A program made the translations under genes and the position numbers. A stretch of DNA of 64,000 bases from positions 31,775,553 through 31,839,552 of the forward strand of contig NC_044402.1 of assembly GCF_006542625.1 (NCBI RefSeq), in the 5' to 3' direction. The stretch is from Nomascus leucogenys (lineage: Eukaryota > Chordata > Mammalia > Primates > Hylobatidae). The notes beneath the pieces were generated by a model that had not been told where the DNA came from, did not search any database, and saw only the letters and a list, made by a program, of their open reading frames with translations. Positions 54,061 through 64,000 of this stretch are shown here, one piece after another; the stretch's first letter is position 1, and the number at the start of each line of letters is the position of its first letter.

Positions 54061-54656
54061 TTTTCCTCTCGATGATTTACTGATGTGTTTCCTCATGTGT
54101 CAAACCCTGCTCATGTCCTGTGACTGCAGAGCCTCTCGCCTCATTTATCTCCTTGAACCACTTTCCTGTTGGGAAACGGCAAGTCCTCTCTTCCTCACTG
54201 GCCCCACCCCTCACCTTGTCTCACTCATCTCCATATCTGCCCAGCTCACCACCTCGGTGACTCTGGGGAGGGAGTGACAGGGACAGACCCTGGAAGCCCT
54301 TGTGATGGAGGCCACAGGGCAGGAGGTAGATGCAAGGGAGACCCTGGGAGGAGCCACAGGCTGTTAGAGCTGGAGGGGGCACTGGAATGCATCTGGCCCA
54401 GGGGTTATGCACTCAGAGGCCAGCAGGGAACAGAAGGGATGAAATGACAGAGGCAGCAGAGTGTGATGATAAATGACAGTGATTCGTGGCTTAGGAAGGG
54501 GTGGGATCTTTGGAAAATTGGGAAGTCTATCCCACCTAAGCAACCCTCCCTGGCAGTGCTACTCAGCTCCACCTCCAAGAAGGAGGTTTCCAATTTTTTT
54601 TCCACAACAAGCCAGAAGTTCTGATTTTTAGTTTGTTTTCTGATTAAAAAAAATAC
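54061..54656. other. Unassigned sequence
   Basis: About 600 bp of unique-looking DNA. No exon or repeat named. Confidence 0.5.
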
Positions 54657-54664
54657 TGGCAATA

Positions 54665-54937
54665 GGCTGGGTGCAGTGGCTCACACCTATAATTCCAAAA
54701 CTTTGGGAGCTGACACTGGCAGATCACCTGAGGTCAGGAGTTCCAGACCAGCCTGGCCAACATGGTGAAACCCCATCTCTACTAAAAATACAAAAAATTA
54801 GCCAGGCGTGGTGGTGCACACCTGTAGTCCCAGCTACTCAGGAGGCTGAGGCAGGAGAATTGCTTGAACCCGGGAGGTGGAAGTTGTAGTGAGCAACAGA
54901 GTAAGACTGTGTCTCAAAAAAAAAAAAAAAAAAAAGT
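54665..54937 (+). mobile_element. Deleted AluS with TSD
   Basis: Plus-strand Alu missing about 30 bases near its 3' end (GTAGTGAGCAACAGAG). TSD TGGCAATA at 54657-54664 and 54938-54945. Confidence 0.94.
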
Positions 54938-55094
54938 TGGCAATAAATTCAGTTAAAATAAAATATAATATGTGAGTCAAATAAAACACATCTGTGAGGG
55001 AGAATGGCCCATGAGGCTCTAGTCTGTAATCCCTCATTTTATTAAACTTCTTATTGGGAAACACGGGCCCCGAGAGGTATCCTCATGTAGCAGA

Positions 55095-55257
55095 GAGAAA
55101 GCTTCAGAGGGTCCAGAGGTCGAATGCCATCTGTATGACCTTGGCAGAGCTGTTTAACCTTCTTGAACCTCAGTTTCCTTATCTATAAAATAGGGAAAAT
55201 GGCTTCCTTCCAGGGTGCTGGGGTGGACTCAGTAGGCTCATATCATCTCAAGCATGT
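55095..55257 (+). repeat. MIR SINE
   Basis: CCATCTGTATGACCTTGGCA, GTTTAACCTTCTTGAACCTC, AGTTTCCTTATCTATAAAAT follow plus-strand MIR. Its tail may resume after the next Alu as CATTTAGTAGCTGCTC. Confidence 0.82.
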
Positions 55258-55569
55258 ATTTTTTATTTTTTAATTTTTTGAGACAGGGTCTCTGTCTGTC
55301 ACCCAGGCTAGAGTGCTGAGTGCAGCGGTGTGATCTCGACTCACTGCAACCTCTGCCTCCCGGGCTCAAGCGATTCTCCCACCTCAGCACCCCAGGTAGC
55401 TGGGACTACAGGCACACACCACCATGCCCGGCTAATTTTTGTATTTTTTGTGGAGATGGGGGTTTCACCATGTGGCCCAGGCTGGTCTTGAATTCCTGAG
55501 CTCAAGCAATCCACCCACCTTGGCCTCCCAGAGTGCTGGGATTACAGGCGTGAGCAACTGTGCCTGGCC
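55258..55569 (-). mobile_element. Alu (J/S-type)
   Basis: Full-length minus-strand dimer with a GAGTGCTGAGTGCAGC duplication early on. CAAGCAT on both sides is a plausible TSD. Confidence 0.92.
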
Positions 55570-55790
55570 AATGTCAAGCATTTAGTAGCTGCTCCACAGA
55601 GGTGAGAAAAATCCTGTGTAGGTCATCCAGAAAATTAGAGGAAGAACTAGGCTTAGAACTTCTCTCTCGTGACTCCCAGTGCAGAGCTTGTTCCACATTA
55701 CATGGGCCTACTTTCATGGGAGTTTCCAGAGGTGTCTGGACACAGGGGTCCTTCTTAACTCTGGGAAATTGTAGGTTATTTTATGAGAGC

Positions 55791-56094
55791 CTTTTTTTTT
55801 TTCCCCCTTGAGACAGAGTTTCCTTCTGTTGCTCGGGCTGGAGTGCAGTGGTGCAGTCATAGCTCACTGCAGCCTCAAACTCCTGGGCTCAAGCAATCCT
55901 CCCACCTCAGCCTCCCAAGTAGCTGGGACTACAAGTGCATACCACCACACCTGGCTAATTTTTTTTATTTTTTTTCGAGACAGGTCTTGCGGTGTTGCCG
56001 AGGCTGGTCTCAAACTCCTGGTATCAAGCACAATCCTCCTGCCTCAGCCTCCCAAAGCGCTGGGATTACAGGCATGAGCCACCATGCCCAGCCC
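55791..56094 (-). mobile_element. AluJ SINE
   Basis: Full-length minus-strand AluJ (CTGCAGCCTCAAACTCCTGG), ending CACCATGCCCAGCCC. Confidence 0.93.
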
Positions 56095-56292
56095 TTATGA
56101 CAGCTTGTTTGCCCAACAGCTACTGAGCTAAGATAATGGGCATCATAGCTCTGTGGGCTTTGCACTGCAGGCCCCAGAATTTAGGAGACTGAGCCTCAAT
56201 AGTTATTGATAATAATAATACCATACACCACTGAACCTAAGAAGCCATTGATTAGAAGATGTAGTGTTATTTTATATACAGCTAAGAAAGAG

Positions 56293-56568
56293 GCCGGGAG
56301 TGGTGGCTCACGCCTGTAATCCCTGTACTTTGGGAGGCTGAGGCCAGTGGATCACTTGAGGTCAGGAGTTTGAGACCAGCCTAGCCAACATGACGAAACC
56401 CCATCTCTACTAAAAATAGAAAAATTAGCTGGGTGTAGTGGTGAGGCCTGTAATCCCAGCTACTTGGGAGGCTGAGGCAGAAGAATCACTTGAACCCAGG
56501 AGGTGGAGGCTGCAGTGAGCCGAGAGCACGACACTGCACTCCAGCCTGGGCGACAGAGTGAGACTCCA

Positions 56569-56599
<31 letters not shown>
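56293..56599 (+). mobile_element. AluS SINE, first of tandem pair
   Basis: Full-length plus-strand dimer. Its 27-nt A-tail runs straight into the next Alu. Confidence 0.94.
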
Positions 56600-56602
<3 letters not shown>

Positions 56603-56896
56603 CAGGTACAGTGGCACACGCCTGTAAACCTAGCACTTTGGGAGGCCAAGACAGGCAGATCATGAGGTTAGGAGATCGAGACCATCCTGGCTAACACAGT
56701 GAAACCCCGTCTGTACTAAAAATACAAAAAAATTAGCAGGGCGTGGTGGCAGCCACCTGTAGTCCCAGCTACTGGGGAGGCTGAGGCAGGAGAATGGCGT
56801 GAACCTGGGAGGCAGAGCTTGCAGTGAGCCGAGATTGCACCACTGTACTCCAGCCTGGGCAACAGAGCTAGACTCCATCTAAAAAAAAAAAAAAAG
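56600..56896 (+). mobile_element. AluY SINE, inserted in the tail of the previous Alu
   Basis: Full-length plus-strand AluY (GAGATCGAGACCATCCTGGC, GGCAGAGCTTGCAGTGAGC). Younger than its upstream neighbour. Confidence 0.94.
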
Positions 56897-57080
56897 GAAA
56901 AGAAAAGGAAGAGGAAGTGCTGCTAATTAAACTATACAGGTTATCAATTGTAAGATGCATCCTGATTTCAGAGATGTTAAAATGGAGGAAATGTGTATCT
57001 TAGAATCAATGAAATAGAACAGTAATAAAAGTAACAATCTGTTACATTGTATTGCTTACTTTAAATATTCACATGTACTG

Positions 57081-57965
57081 TTTTATTCATGCATTTATCA
57101 ACAGACATTCACTGAGCACCCACCATGTGCAGGCACTGTGTAGATACCAGGGATACCAAGGTGAGGAAGATCTAGGCTGTGCCCTTCAGGAGCTCCCATC
57201 CTAGTAGATGGCACTCTGATTCCAGATATGCTGCAATAAGCAGGTGTAGAACAATGTGTAGGTGATGGAGTAAAGATGAACAGAGGATGCCATGGGAGTT
57301 TAGGGAACAGAATGGCTGTCTGGTCCTTAGGAGCAAAGACAGAGGTTTGGGTGCATGGGATTTATTTAAGAAATGGTCTCTGGAGGAAGGGAAGCAGAGC
57401 TGGGGAAGAAGCCAAGTACGGAGGTGTGTGTTGCTGCTGGAGCATGAATTGCACCACTATTGAATTGGTCCCACCAAAGGCCCCTTTTGAGAAGGGGGTA
57501 GCTGTGAGTCCTTGAAAGCCAACACTCAGAGCACCTGGGGGACATTGCACCAACTTTACAAAGTAGATCTGGGAGGGCTCCAACAGTATACACTCCAGTG
57601 TCCTTCCTCTGCTTGGAGGAGTCAATGAAGGCTTCCTGGAAGAGCTGCCATTAAGGTCAAGTCTGGTGGGAGATCTAGGTGTGGGATAATGTGGGGATCA
57701 AGGTGGCGAGAGAAGGAGCATGTGTGAAGATATGAGGGTGAGAATGCAGGAATCTTGGAGAACTTCAGGTTGTTTAGCCATGTGGGCTGAGGCTGGGAAA
57801 TGGGGCAGAGCCAGATCGTGTGGGAAAGGTGCCTAACAGTCTAGCTAACAGTCTCAGTTTTATGCAGTAGATGATGGGAGCTACTGAAGAGAGGTGTGAT
57901 CACTCTGATGGCAGTGTGGATGGTAAAGTATGCAAAACTAGAAGCAAGGAAATAGATGAGAAAAA
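57081..57965 (-). repeat. L2 3' region
   Basis: Reversed L2 phrases: CATTCACTGAGCACCCACCA, GTGCAGGCACTGTGTAGATA, CCCTTCAGGAGCTCCCATCC, GGCTTCCTGGAAGAGCTGCC, GAGAGGTGTGATCACTCTGA. Non-coding despite 79-87-codon frames. Confidence 0.75.
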
Positions 57966-58136
57966 ATGATAGCCAACACTTATAAAAGACTTAGTGTGTG
58001 CCAGACACTGTTTAAGTAAGCTCTTACTATCATTTCGATTTTGCAGATGAGTGGTTGAGTAACTCGCTCAAGGTCATCAAGCTAGTGTGAGCCAAGATTT
58101 GGACTCAGGTCTCAGCCTGTACTCTTAACCTGTACA
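57966..58136 (-). repeat. MIR SINE
   Basis: ATGATAGCCAACACTTATAA, GTGTGCCAGACACTGTTTAA, AAGGTCATCAAGCTAGTGTG, CTGTACTCTTAACCTGTACA follow reversed MIR. Confidence 0.85.
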
Positions 58137-59040
58137 CCCCCATGAGCATGAATGTTGGATTCTAGTCCATGATGTATCAGTATTTGTTTTCATTTAAAAT
58201 CAGTGCTTTAAAGCATGCCCTGTTGCACACATTGGGTCTCTGGAGTTCCTGTTCCTCCTGGCCCATTGCCACAACACAGGGAAGCCAAGCTCCAGTGAAC
58301 AGCCAGTGAGGAAGTCTGTCTGGGACTGGTTCTGCAGAGGGCATGGAACTGTGCTGAAGGGAGGCCTTTGAGAAGTTGGCAGCTCTCGGTCTGTGAAGAA
58401 AGGGCGTTTCTGTCCTGTGGCTCTGCTGGCCTGCCCTCCCTGGCAGCCACACCTGTTTTGTCCTTCTCCCTACACCCAGCCAGACCGTCTCTCCCAGAGT
58501 GACAGCAGCAACGGGGACATGTACAGAGGCTCCCTCTCAGGCCTGATAAAGGCACTCAGAACCTGGCCCAGGCCTGCAGGGCAGGGAGGATGGGGAGGGG
58601 GCAGGTGGGAGGGCCAGGGACACAGACAGCTGTGGGCTGGTGTGGCAAGCATGGCCCTGCCCCAGAACAGGTGAAGTCAATGTGAGCAGAGGAGGAGGGT
58701 CCCCTGGGGTTTTTTCCAAGGATAAAAGAGAAGACAGTGCAGAGACGTCTCAGCACACAGTGGCTTAACTTCATGACTGGGGTGGTTGTGAGCTCCTGGT
58801 TTGCTCAGAAAAGACCTGGCAAAAAGGGCTGAGAAGACACAGCTGTTGGAAGGGTGTTCCTACTCAGGCTGGGAGGACAGCTCTGTGGAAAAGTGTGGTG
58901 TAAAGGACACAAAGAACAGGCTGGGAGAGAAGCGTTGGAGGACACCCCAGATGAGACATTGAGTCAATGCCGGAAAAAGTCTCTCTAGGCAGAGCCCATG
59001 AGAGGGTTACCTGAGGCCCACGGGGTCTTTTCAGGGAAAA
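58137..59040. other. Unassigned sequence
   Basis: About 900 bp. Frames of up to 115 codons lie on both strands with no domain. No gene supported. Confidence 0.5.
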
Positions 59041-59049
59041 GAACTAGGT

Positions 59050-59369
59050 GTTTTTTGTTGTTGTTGTTTTGTTTGTTTTTTTTTTGAGACAGGGTCTCCC
59101 TCTGTCGCCCAGGCTAGAGTACAGTGGGGCAATCTGGGCTCACTGCAACTTCCACCACCTGGGTTCAAGCAATTCTCATGCCTCAGCCTCCCGAGTAGCT
59201 GGGACTACAGACGTGCGCCACCACACCTGGCTAATTTTTGTATTTTTGGTGGAGACAGGGTCTTACCATGTTAGCCAGGCTGGTCTCGAACTCCTGGACT
59301 CAGATGATCCGCCCGCTTTGGCCTCCCAAACTGATAGGATTACAGGCGTGAGCCACAACACTGGGGCTG
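59050..59369 (-). mobile_element. AluS SINE with exact TSD
   Basis: Full-length minus-strand dimer with a TTG-rich head. Perfect 9-bp TSD GAACTAGGT at 59041-59049 and 59370-59378. Confidence 0.95.
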
Positions 59370-59378
59370 GAACTAGGT

Positions 59379-60012
59379 TCTTAAGAAGGGATAAGCTAGG
59401 TTGGGGAGGAGATACAGGGTAAAACAGTAAAAATAATAATTATAGCCTCTTATATGTACATAGCATGATTGAGTTATAAAGCAGTTTTTTGTCCTTTTGA
59501 TCCTCTCAAGCCCCTGGAAGGTGGGCATCCTTTCATTGTTCATGCAATGAACACTTAAACAGTACATCTGTTATGGGCCTAAAAAGTGAGGCTCAGGGAA
59601 GGTCAGTGACAGTTTTCCTAAGTTCCCTGTGTTTTCTACGCCCTTCTTTTTTTCTGTTGTAATTATAGGTAATGAGGTCCTGGAGGTTGTACTTTAGTTC
59701 TCTAGAGGGAAATGACAATAGGGACACAAGAACACAAGGGACATAGGGACCTGGCTGGCATCGTGGACTTGGGATGCCCTCAACAATATTTGCACTCCTA
59801 GTTCCCCAGGCTCTGGTAAAGGTTGGTTGTTTACTTAAACACACCATGTGTGCTGGCCTCATTGGAGGAGGAACAATGGGAAAAGGACAGCAATGCAGGT
59901 ATGGAGCCTGGGGAGAAAGACACTTTGCTTTTAAATAGCTATGATGGCTGCAGACTTATTGGAGGAAGGTGGCTGGGAGGTGAGAACCTGGCTTCCTTGG
60001 AAGCTTTCCCCC
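59379..60012. other. Unassigned sequence
   Basis: About 630 bp, unique-looking. No gene or named repeat. Confidence 0.5.
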
Positions 60013-60400
60013 AACTTTGTAACAGCTTTATTGAGATATGCTTCACACACCATAAAATTCACCCTTGGAAGATTTTCTTTTTTCTTGAGACAAAGTCTCG
60101 CCCTGTCACCCAGGATGGAGTGCAGTGGCGTGAACACAACTCACTGCAGCCTTGACCTCACAGGCTCAAGCAATCCTCCTACCTCAGCCTCTTGAGTAGC
60201 TGGGACCACAGGCATGTGCCACCACACCTAGCTAATTTTTGTATTTTTTTGTAGAGACTGGGTTTTGCCACGTTGCTTAGGCTGGTCTCTAAACTCCTGT
60301 GCTCAAGCAATCCTCCTGCCTCAGCCTCCTAAAGTTCTGGGATTACAGGTGTGAACCACTGTGCCTGGCCTCACCCTTGGAAGATTTTAATAGTTTAGAT
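60013..60400 (+). repeat. L1M fragment split by an AluJ
   Basis: AACAGCTTTATTGAGATATG and CATAAAATTCACCCTTGGAA match the L1M segment also present at 23459, then an Alu intervenes and the L1 resumes at 60371. Confidence 0.7.
60077..60370 (-). mobile_element. AluJ SINE with 18-bp TSD
   Basis: Diverged minus-strand dimer yet with a perfect TSD, TCACCCTTGGAAGATTTT, at 60059-60076 and 60371-60388. Confidence 0.95.
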
Positions 60401-61554
60401 ACTGCTGATGAAACACAGGGCAGTGACAGACCGCTCTGAGTGGAGTCCAGAGAGCTGATATGATCCTAGGAAGCCTCTCAAATTTGCCATATTCTACCTT
60501 CGTTGGAAATCAGAGTTTAGGATTCTGTCTAGGGTGCTTTATTTCCTGGAGTGTTTCTCTCTTGTCACACTCCCTGGTAACTGGAGCTCTGTACTCCTTT
60601 TTCCTGCAGTTTATAAAGAGGGTCGAGGGTGGAGAAAATCCCACTCTGTGGATAAGGTCTCTGGAACACCTCCCCATCTCCCTGAAAGGTCAACCTTCTT
60701 GGTTGCCCCAGAGACTTGTAGCAGGGGCTGGAGCTTCTAAAACCAAAACTTTCACTTCACACGTCAGTGATTCTGCACCGTCATATCTGCAGCAAAACTG
60801 ACCTCCAGGGCTTTCCCAGAAGCGCTGCAGCTTTCTTTACATAGCCTCATCTGCCCGTCTTTTCGAGGTAGACTTCTCCTGCCAAGCGGGGGCTATTTGG
60901 TATAGTCTTGAGCCCTCCTCCCCTGCACATGTGTGCCCCTTTCTTCTCTCTCCTTTCTTAGGTGGCCTGAATTTGGAAGTTTAGCTGTAGTGAAGGGTGG
61001 TGCCGCTCCAAGGTGAGCAAGGCTCCTTCAGGGCCACTGACTTCTCTGTTTCCCCTGCCACCTGCCTCCACTATGTGTGCTGCTTCCTGGGCCACTCCTT
61101 TGGAGTGGCTTTCACCTGTTCCCTGAAGGCTGGGCCCTGGCTGCATGGTGGCAGGCTCTTCTAGGAATGTGCTTCCCAGCCAGGTTTTCTGGTTGGTTGG
61201 GAACATCCCTGGGCTGGTCTGCACAAGCTCTTAGGGGCTCACTCTGGGCTGGCCTAAGGCCAACTGCAGGGGCTGGGCTCTCAGGGGAGGTCAGGATGGC
61301 CGCAGGTCTGCAGAGGAACTTGGCCACAGTGGGCACTGGAGACCAAATGGCTTTGCTTTTGCTTCCCTCACTTGGATGTGTTGTCAGTGGGAGGGAAGAA
61401 ATCAGGCAAATGAAAAAAGTAAAAAGGCTCTACCCTGATCCTTTGCCAGGAGCCCTGAGAGTCTGGCCTCTGCTTGGGGGTCTGCATGCCTGAGCACTGC
61501 AGTTCCTCAATTGCTCACTGCCTTCCTCTGGGGGAGGAGGAGTGAGGTCACAGA
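60401..61554. other. Repeat-poor, unassigned sequence
   Basis: About 1.15 kb. A 138-codon plus frame (61077-61493) is Trp/Gly/Leu-rich with no domain. No splice-flanked exon stands out. Confidence 0.5.
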
Positions 61555-61700
61555 TGCTTGGCTTGCCCTGTGACCTGGTGCAATTCACTTAACCTCTCTG
61601 AACCTCAGTATTCTCATCCACAGATTGAGAGGGATAAAACTCACATGCAGGGCTCTTCAGGAGACTGTATGGAGAAGTGTTCTGAGAGCTGCCAGGAACA
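61555..61700 (+). repeat. MIR SINE
   Basis: GCCCTGTGACCTGGTGCAAT, TCACTTAACCTCTCTGAACC, TCAGTATTCTCATCCACAGA follow plus-strand MIR. Confidence 0.83.
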
Positions 61701-61784
61701 ATACTGTCATCACGGATGCTAAATCGGGGAGCCCGGGCTTTTTTTTGTAGAAGGTGGTTTCCCTAGCTCCTCTATTCACTTACT

Positions 61785-61875
61785 GTAATCACAGAATCAT
61801 GGATCTTGAACTGGAAGGGATTTTAAGAGGTCCTCTGGTCCAGTCTTGTGGCATAATTATATTTTGTAGATAAGA
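61785..61875. repeat. Unnamed old repeat fragment
   Basis: CACAGAATCATGGATCTTGA, CTGGAAGGGATTTTAAGAGG and CTCTGGTCCAGTCTTGTGGC have the form of a widely dispersed mammalian repeat also glimpsed near 24190 and 42130. Confidence 0.5.
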
Positions 61876-62280
61876 TTGTTTTAAGTGTTCCTTATTTTGA
61901 CATATCTATCATAACATGGTGCAAATAAGCCCTTCTCCTCTTGGGGAGGTGTGACTTCCAGGTGTACATGAGGTGGAAGAGGACAGGAAAGCCATGCCCC
62001 CTTAGAAGCAAGTGCAGGTTTGGCAGGATTTCTGGGCAGAAGATCCAAGTTTTGCCTGTGTCCTCCACACCCCACCCTCGCCCTGTAGGCCCAGTGAGTG
62101 TGTGAGAATCATATTCTGCTGCCCCTCCCTCCTCTTCTCCCTGAGAAAGTGAGGGATGCACCTGGTTCTCAGGTCTGGCCACAGGGTTTTGAAAAGTGGC
62201 TGCCAGGATACACGGTTTTTTTTTCGGTGGTTTTTCTTTCAAAGGAAAATCTCCTTCTTACCCATCTCCTTGAAAAACAG
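61876..62280. other. Unassigned sequence upstream of CpG island B
   Basis: About 400 bp, unique-looking. Contains TTTTTTTTCGGTGG before the trinucleotide repeat. No gene. Confidence 0.45.
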
Positions 62281-62344
62281 CCACCGCCGCCACCACCACC
62301 ACCACCACCACCACCACCACCACCACCACCACCGCACCACCACC
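62281..62344. repeat. (CCA)n microsatellite with CCG interruptions
   Basis: Starts CCACCGCCGC, then about 14 uninterrupted CAC units (62291-62333), then CGCACCACCACC. The His, Pro and Gly/Trp runs in frames across it are repeat artefacts. Confidence 0.95.
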
Positions 62345-62895
62345 AAAAAACTTGGAAGAATAGGACACACTCCCCTGAACTTTCCCCTGGCCCTAGAGCC
62401 CCATTGAATGTGGGGGCCAGAACCAACCTCTTGAGCTGCAAAAATGTTTTCCATCTTCCCACCAGTCAGGCAAGGAGGCATCAAGGCTTGGACCTGAGAA
62501 TTGATCAGGGGGATATTTAGGGAAGGCAGGGGAAAATGTGAGTATGGAGTGAAAAGCCGCTCCACTCTGGCCTGAGTTGCTAGAATTAAATCCAGGAGAT
62601 TTTCCTCACCTAAGTGATGGAGATGGTGGGTCCTTTCTAGGGACTGAGGCCAGTTTCTCAATAACCTTTACACGCACCAGGACGCTATTGAGCCAGAAAG
62701 TGAAACTCGGAGAGCCTGTTAATAAAGTGCCATGGAGAGGATTGTGCATGATTTACCGTATCCAAAACCAGAGAGAGTTTCTTTGTGGAAGAAAGCGGCT
62801 TGTGCCTTCCCCAGCATCACACACACACTTTCCTGGCAGGCTCGATGGGTTTCCAAACATTTCGTCACCGTCTCCTCCTGACCTTGGTGTGAAAG
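62345..62895. other. Unassigned sequence flanking CpG island B
   Basis: About 550 bp of unique DNA with rising GC toward the island. No exon supported. Confidence 0.45.
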
Positions 62896-63044
62896 GAACT
62901 AGCAGCGTGGCCCGCCAGCAAAGCCATCGGGGGCGCCAGCCTGGGCGGGGGATGGGGACGGCGACCGACTCGTGAGTGGAGGTGAGGTCTGCTGGAAATC
63001 CCCAGCCCCGGCCGCCGCCGGAGGTTTAAAGACGCCTTCCCCGG

Positions 63045-63054
63045 CCTTATTTGG
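63045..63054 (+). promoter_or_regulatory. CArG box (SRF-type site)
   Basis: CCTTATTTGG fits CC(A/T)6GG exactly and sits in the upstream part of island B. Factor binding is inferred. Confidence 0.6.
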
Positions 63055-63229
63055 TCGCAGGAAGTGGGCGGCGCCGGGCCTGCTGGCTGAGGCCGCCCCG
63101 AGACAGTTGTGCTGATGAAGTGGTAGAGCTGGTTCCTGCTCGCCGCGGTGCCGCGCGCGCCGGTCGGCCGCTGGGCGCTCCGCGCTCCCAGCCTCGAGTT
63201 GTGCAATCCTTTGTAGCACGCCAGAGAGT

Positions 63230-63659
63230 CCTCCTCCTTCGCTGTTGCCTCTCGCCCTCTCTCTCTCTCCCCCTTTTTTTTTTTTCAAGCTGTGAGCTCA
63301 ACCGATGAGTCAGAGCCGTGCAATCCTGACACTGCATCGCAGGACTGGGGGTGACACGGAGGGAGGCAGAGCGCTCGCGAGGCGGACAGCACGGGTGCGG
63401 GGCGCGCCGAGGCTCCTGCATCGCAAACGGGGGGTGACAGCCCGCGCGTCCCGCCCGGGCCCTGCCAGCAAACTTCCCAGCCTCGGGAGGCGCGGGCTGG
63501 CGAAGCCCCGCGAGCGCCGCGGGAAGGCGACGGCGCCTGTTTGTTTTTAAAATCGGTAGTGCGTGCAGGCGGCTGGAGTCCCGGAGGCGACCGAAGGCGG
63601 CGGCCCGTGGCGGAAGGGGGACAGCCGAGGCCGGAGCCCGGAGCCCAGGCAGGAGCTGG
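63230..63659 (+). other. Candidate untranslated first exon B
   Basis: The island text ending GAGCCCAGGCAGGAGCTGG meets a near-consensus donor, GTAAGTGGGG (GT at 63660-63661). Initiation is probably within the CT-rich stretch at 63240-63290, but this is a guess. The only ATG frame (63305, 81 codons) is Arg-rich with no domain and is more likely an upstream frame than a protein. Probably an alternative 5' UTR exon of the same unknown gene as exon A. Confidence 0.45.
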
Positions 63660-64000
63660 GTAAGTGGGGCTGCCCGGCCGGCGGCCGAGGCCTGCACGCG
63701 GCGGGGCCGGCGAGGGGACCCCAGGCGGCGCGCGAGCTGTGGCTGCTCGCACGGCGGGTTGCAGCTCTGCAGGCGCGGCCCGGAGAGGGTGCCGCTGCGC
63801 TCGAACTTCTGCGGCCTGGGCGGCGGTGGAGCGGGCGCGTGTGGCCGTGCGGGGGCCGCCTGCAGCCCGCCGCCCCCTCCCCCGCGGCCCCCGCCCTCGG
63901 CCCGCAGCTGCGTGTGCAGCGCAGCCCCGCGGTGTTTGTGCAGCTACGCAGCTTGCGCGCGGCCCCCGCCCACCCGGGCGCGGCCCCGCCAGGAAAGCCC

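Larger units (their letters stand above)
62900..64000. promoter_or_regulatory. CpG island B (promoter)
   Basis: Strongly GC- and CpG-rich to the window end (for example GCCGCGCGCGCCGGTCGG at 63149 and GCGCGGCCCCCGCCCACCCG near 63957). It includes a consensus CArG box at 63045-63054 and an AP-1 type TGAGTCA at about 63306. No TATA box apart from a weak TTTAAA at 63025. It holds the GTAAGT donor at 63660. The island continues beyond the window. Confidence 0.88.

Noticed and set aside
61077..61493. 138-codon Trp/Gly/Leu-rich frame
   Set aside because: No domain, no Kozak-like or splice support, and it overlaps a frame on the other strand. Treated as chance.
62098..62661. Proline-, histidine- or tryptophan-run proteins of up to 140 codons
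   Set aside because: The runs come from translating the (CCA)n microsatellite. Nothing outside the repeat resembles a protein.
63305..63550. 81-codon Arg-rich frame in candidate exon B
   Set aside because: Could be an upstream open frame, but composition follows GC bias and there is no domain or conservation evidence. Not called as a CDS.
60961..63660. Naming the gene behind the two CpG-island promoters
   Set aside because: No coding exon is in the window and neither first-exon sequence could be matched with confidence from memory, so no symbol is given.

Overview
This window is vertebrate nuclear DNA, and almost certainly human or another catarrhine primate. It holds about sixty Alu elements (AluJ, AluS and AluY types), one solitary HERV9-type LTR12, MaLR (MLT1) LTRs, decayed L1M, L2 and MIR copies, and two strong CpG islands. 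I see no bacterial or viral operon structure and no complete protein-coding gene. Nearly all long open frames lie inside Alu, LTR or CpG-island sequence and are chance frames. Repeat names come from recall of consensus sequences, not from a RepeatMasker run, and most boundaries are good to about 5-20 bp. Where a target-site duplication (TSD) is quoted, it was read directly from the sequence.

Layout. 1-1.9 kb is one old L1M 3' end split by Alus. 2.4-18 kb is very Alu-dense, with an MLT1 LTR carrying an Alu-in-Alu nest (3.0-4.0 kb), a palindromic DNA-transposon remnant split by two Alus (7.6-8.5 kb), and L1M and L2 debris. 18.19-18.93 kb is a retrotransposed chimera with its own TSD. 19-30 kb is mixed unique DNA, MIR, L2 and Alu, with a minus-strand MaLR-like LTR at 27.6-28.2 kb. 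30.745-32.074 kb is a solo LTR12 with an intact 4-bp TSD. 32.5-36 kb is mostly repeat-poor. CpG island A (about 35.98-36.76 kb) ends an apparent untranslated first exon at a GTGAGC splice donor (36,360). 36.8-39.8 kb is repeat-poor. 40-60 kb returns to L2, Alu and MIR, and includes an inverted segmental duplication (42.93-43.14 and 44.56-45.1 kb). 60.4-62.9 kb is mostly unique with a CCA/CCG microsatellite. CpG island B (about 62.9 kb to the window end) carries a CArG box and a second likely first exon, with a GTAAGT donor at 63,660.

Interpretation. The simplest reading is the 5' regulatory region of a plus-strand gene with two CpG-island promoters about 27 kb apart. Both first exons look non-coding, and the downstream exons lie beyond the window. 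I could not name the gene. Two thirds of the Alus lie on the minus strand, which weakly supports plus-strand transcription. The LTR12 sits in the same orientation about 4 kb upstream of island A and could act as an alternative promoter or enhancer. No new protein-based system is visible. The most unusual structures are the inverted duplication, the retrotransposed L1-antisense/CENPB-like chimera, and the LTR12 with a damaged polyadenylation signal.
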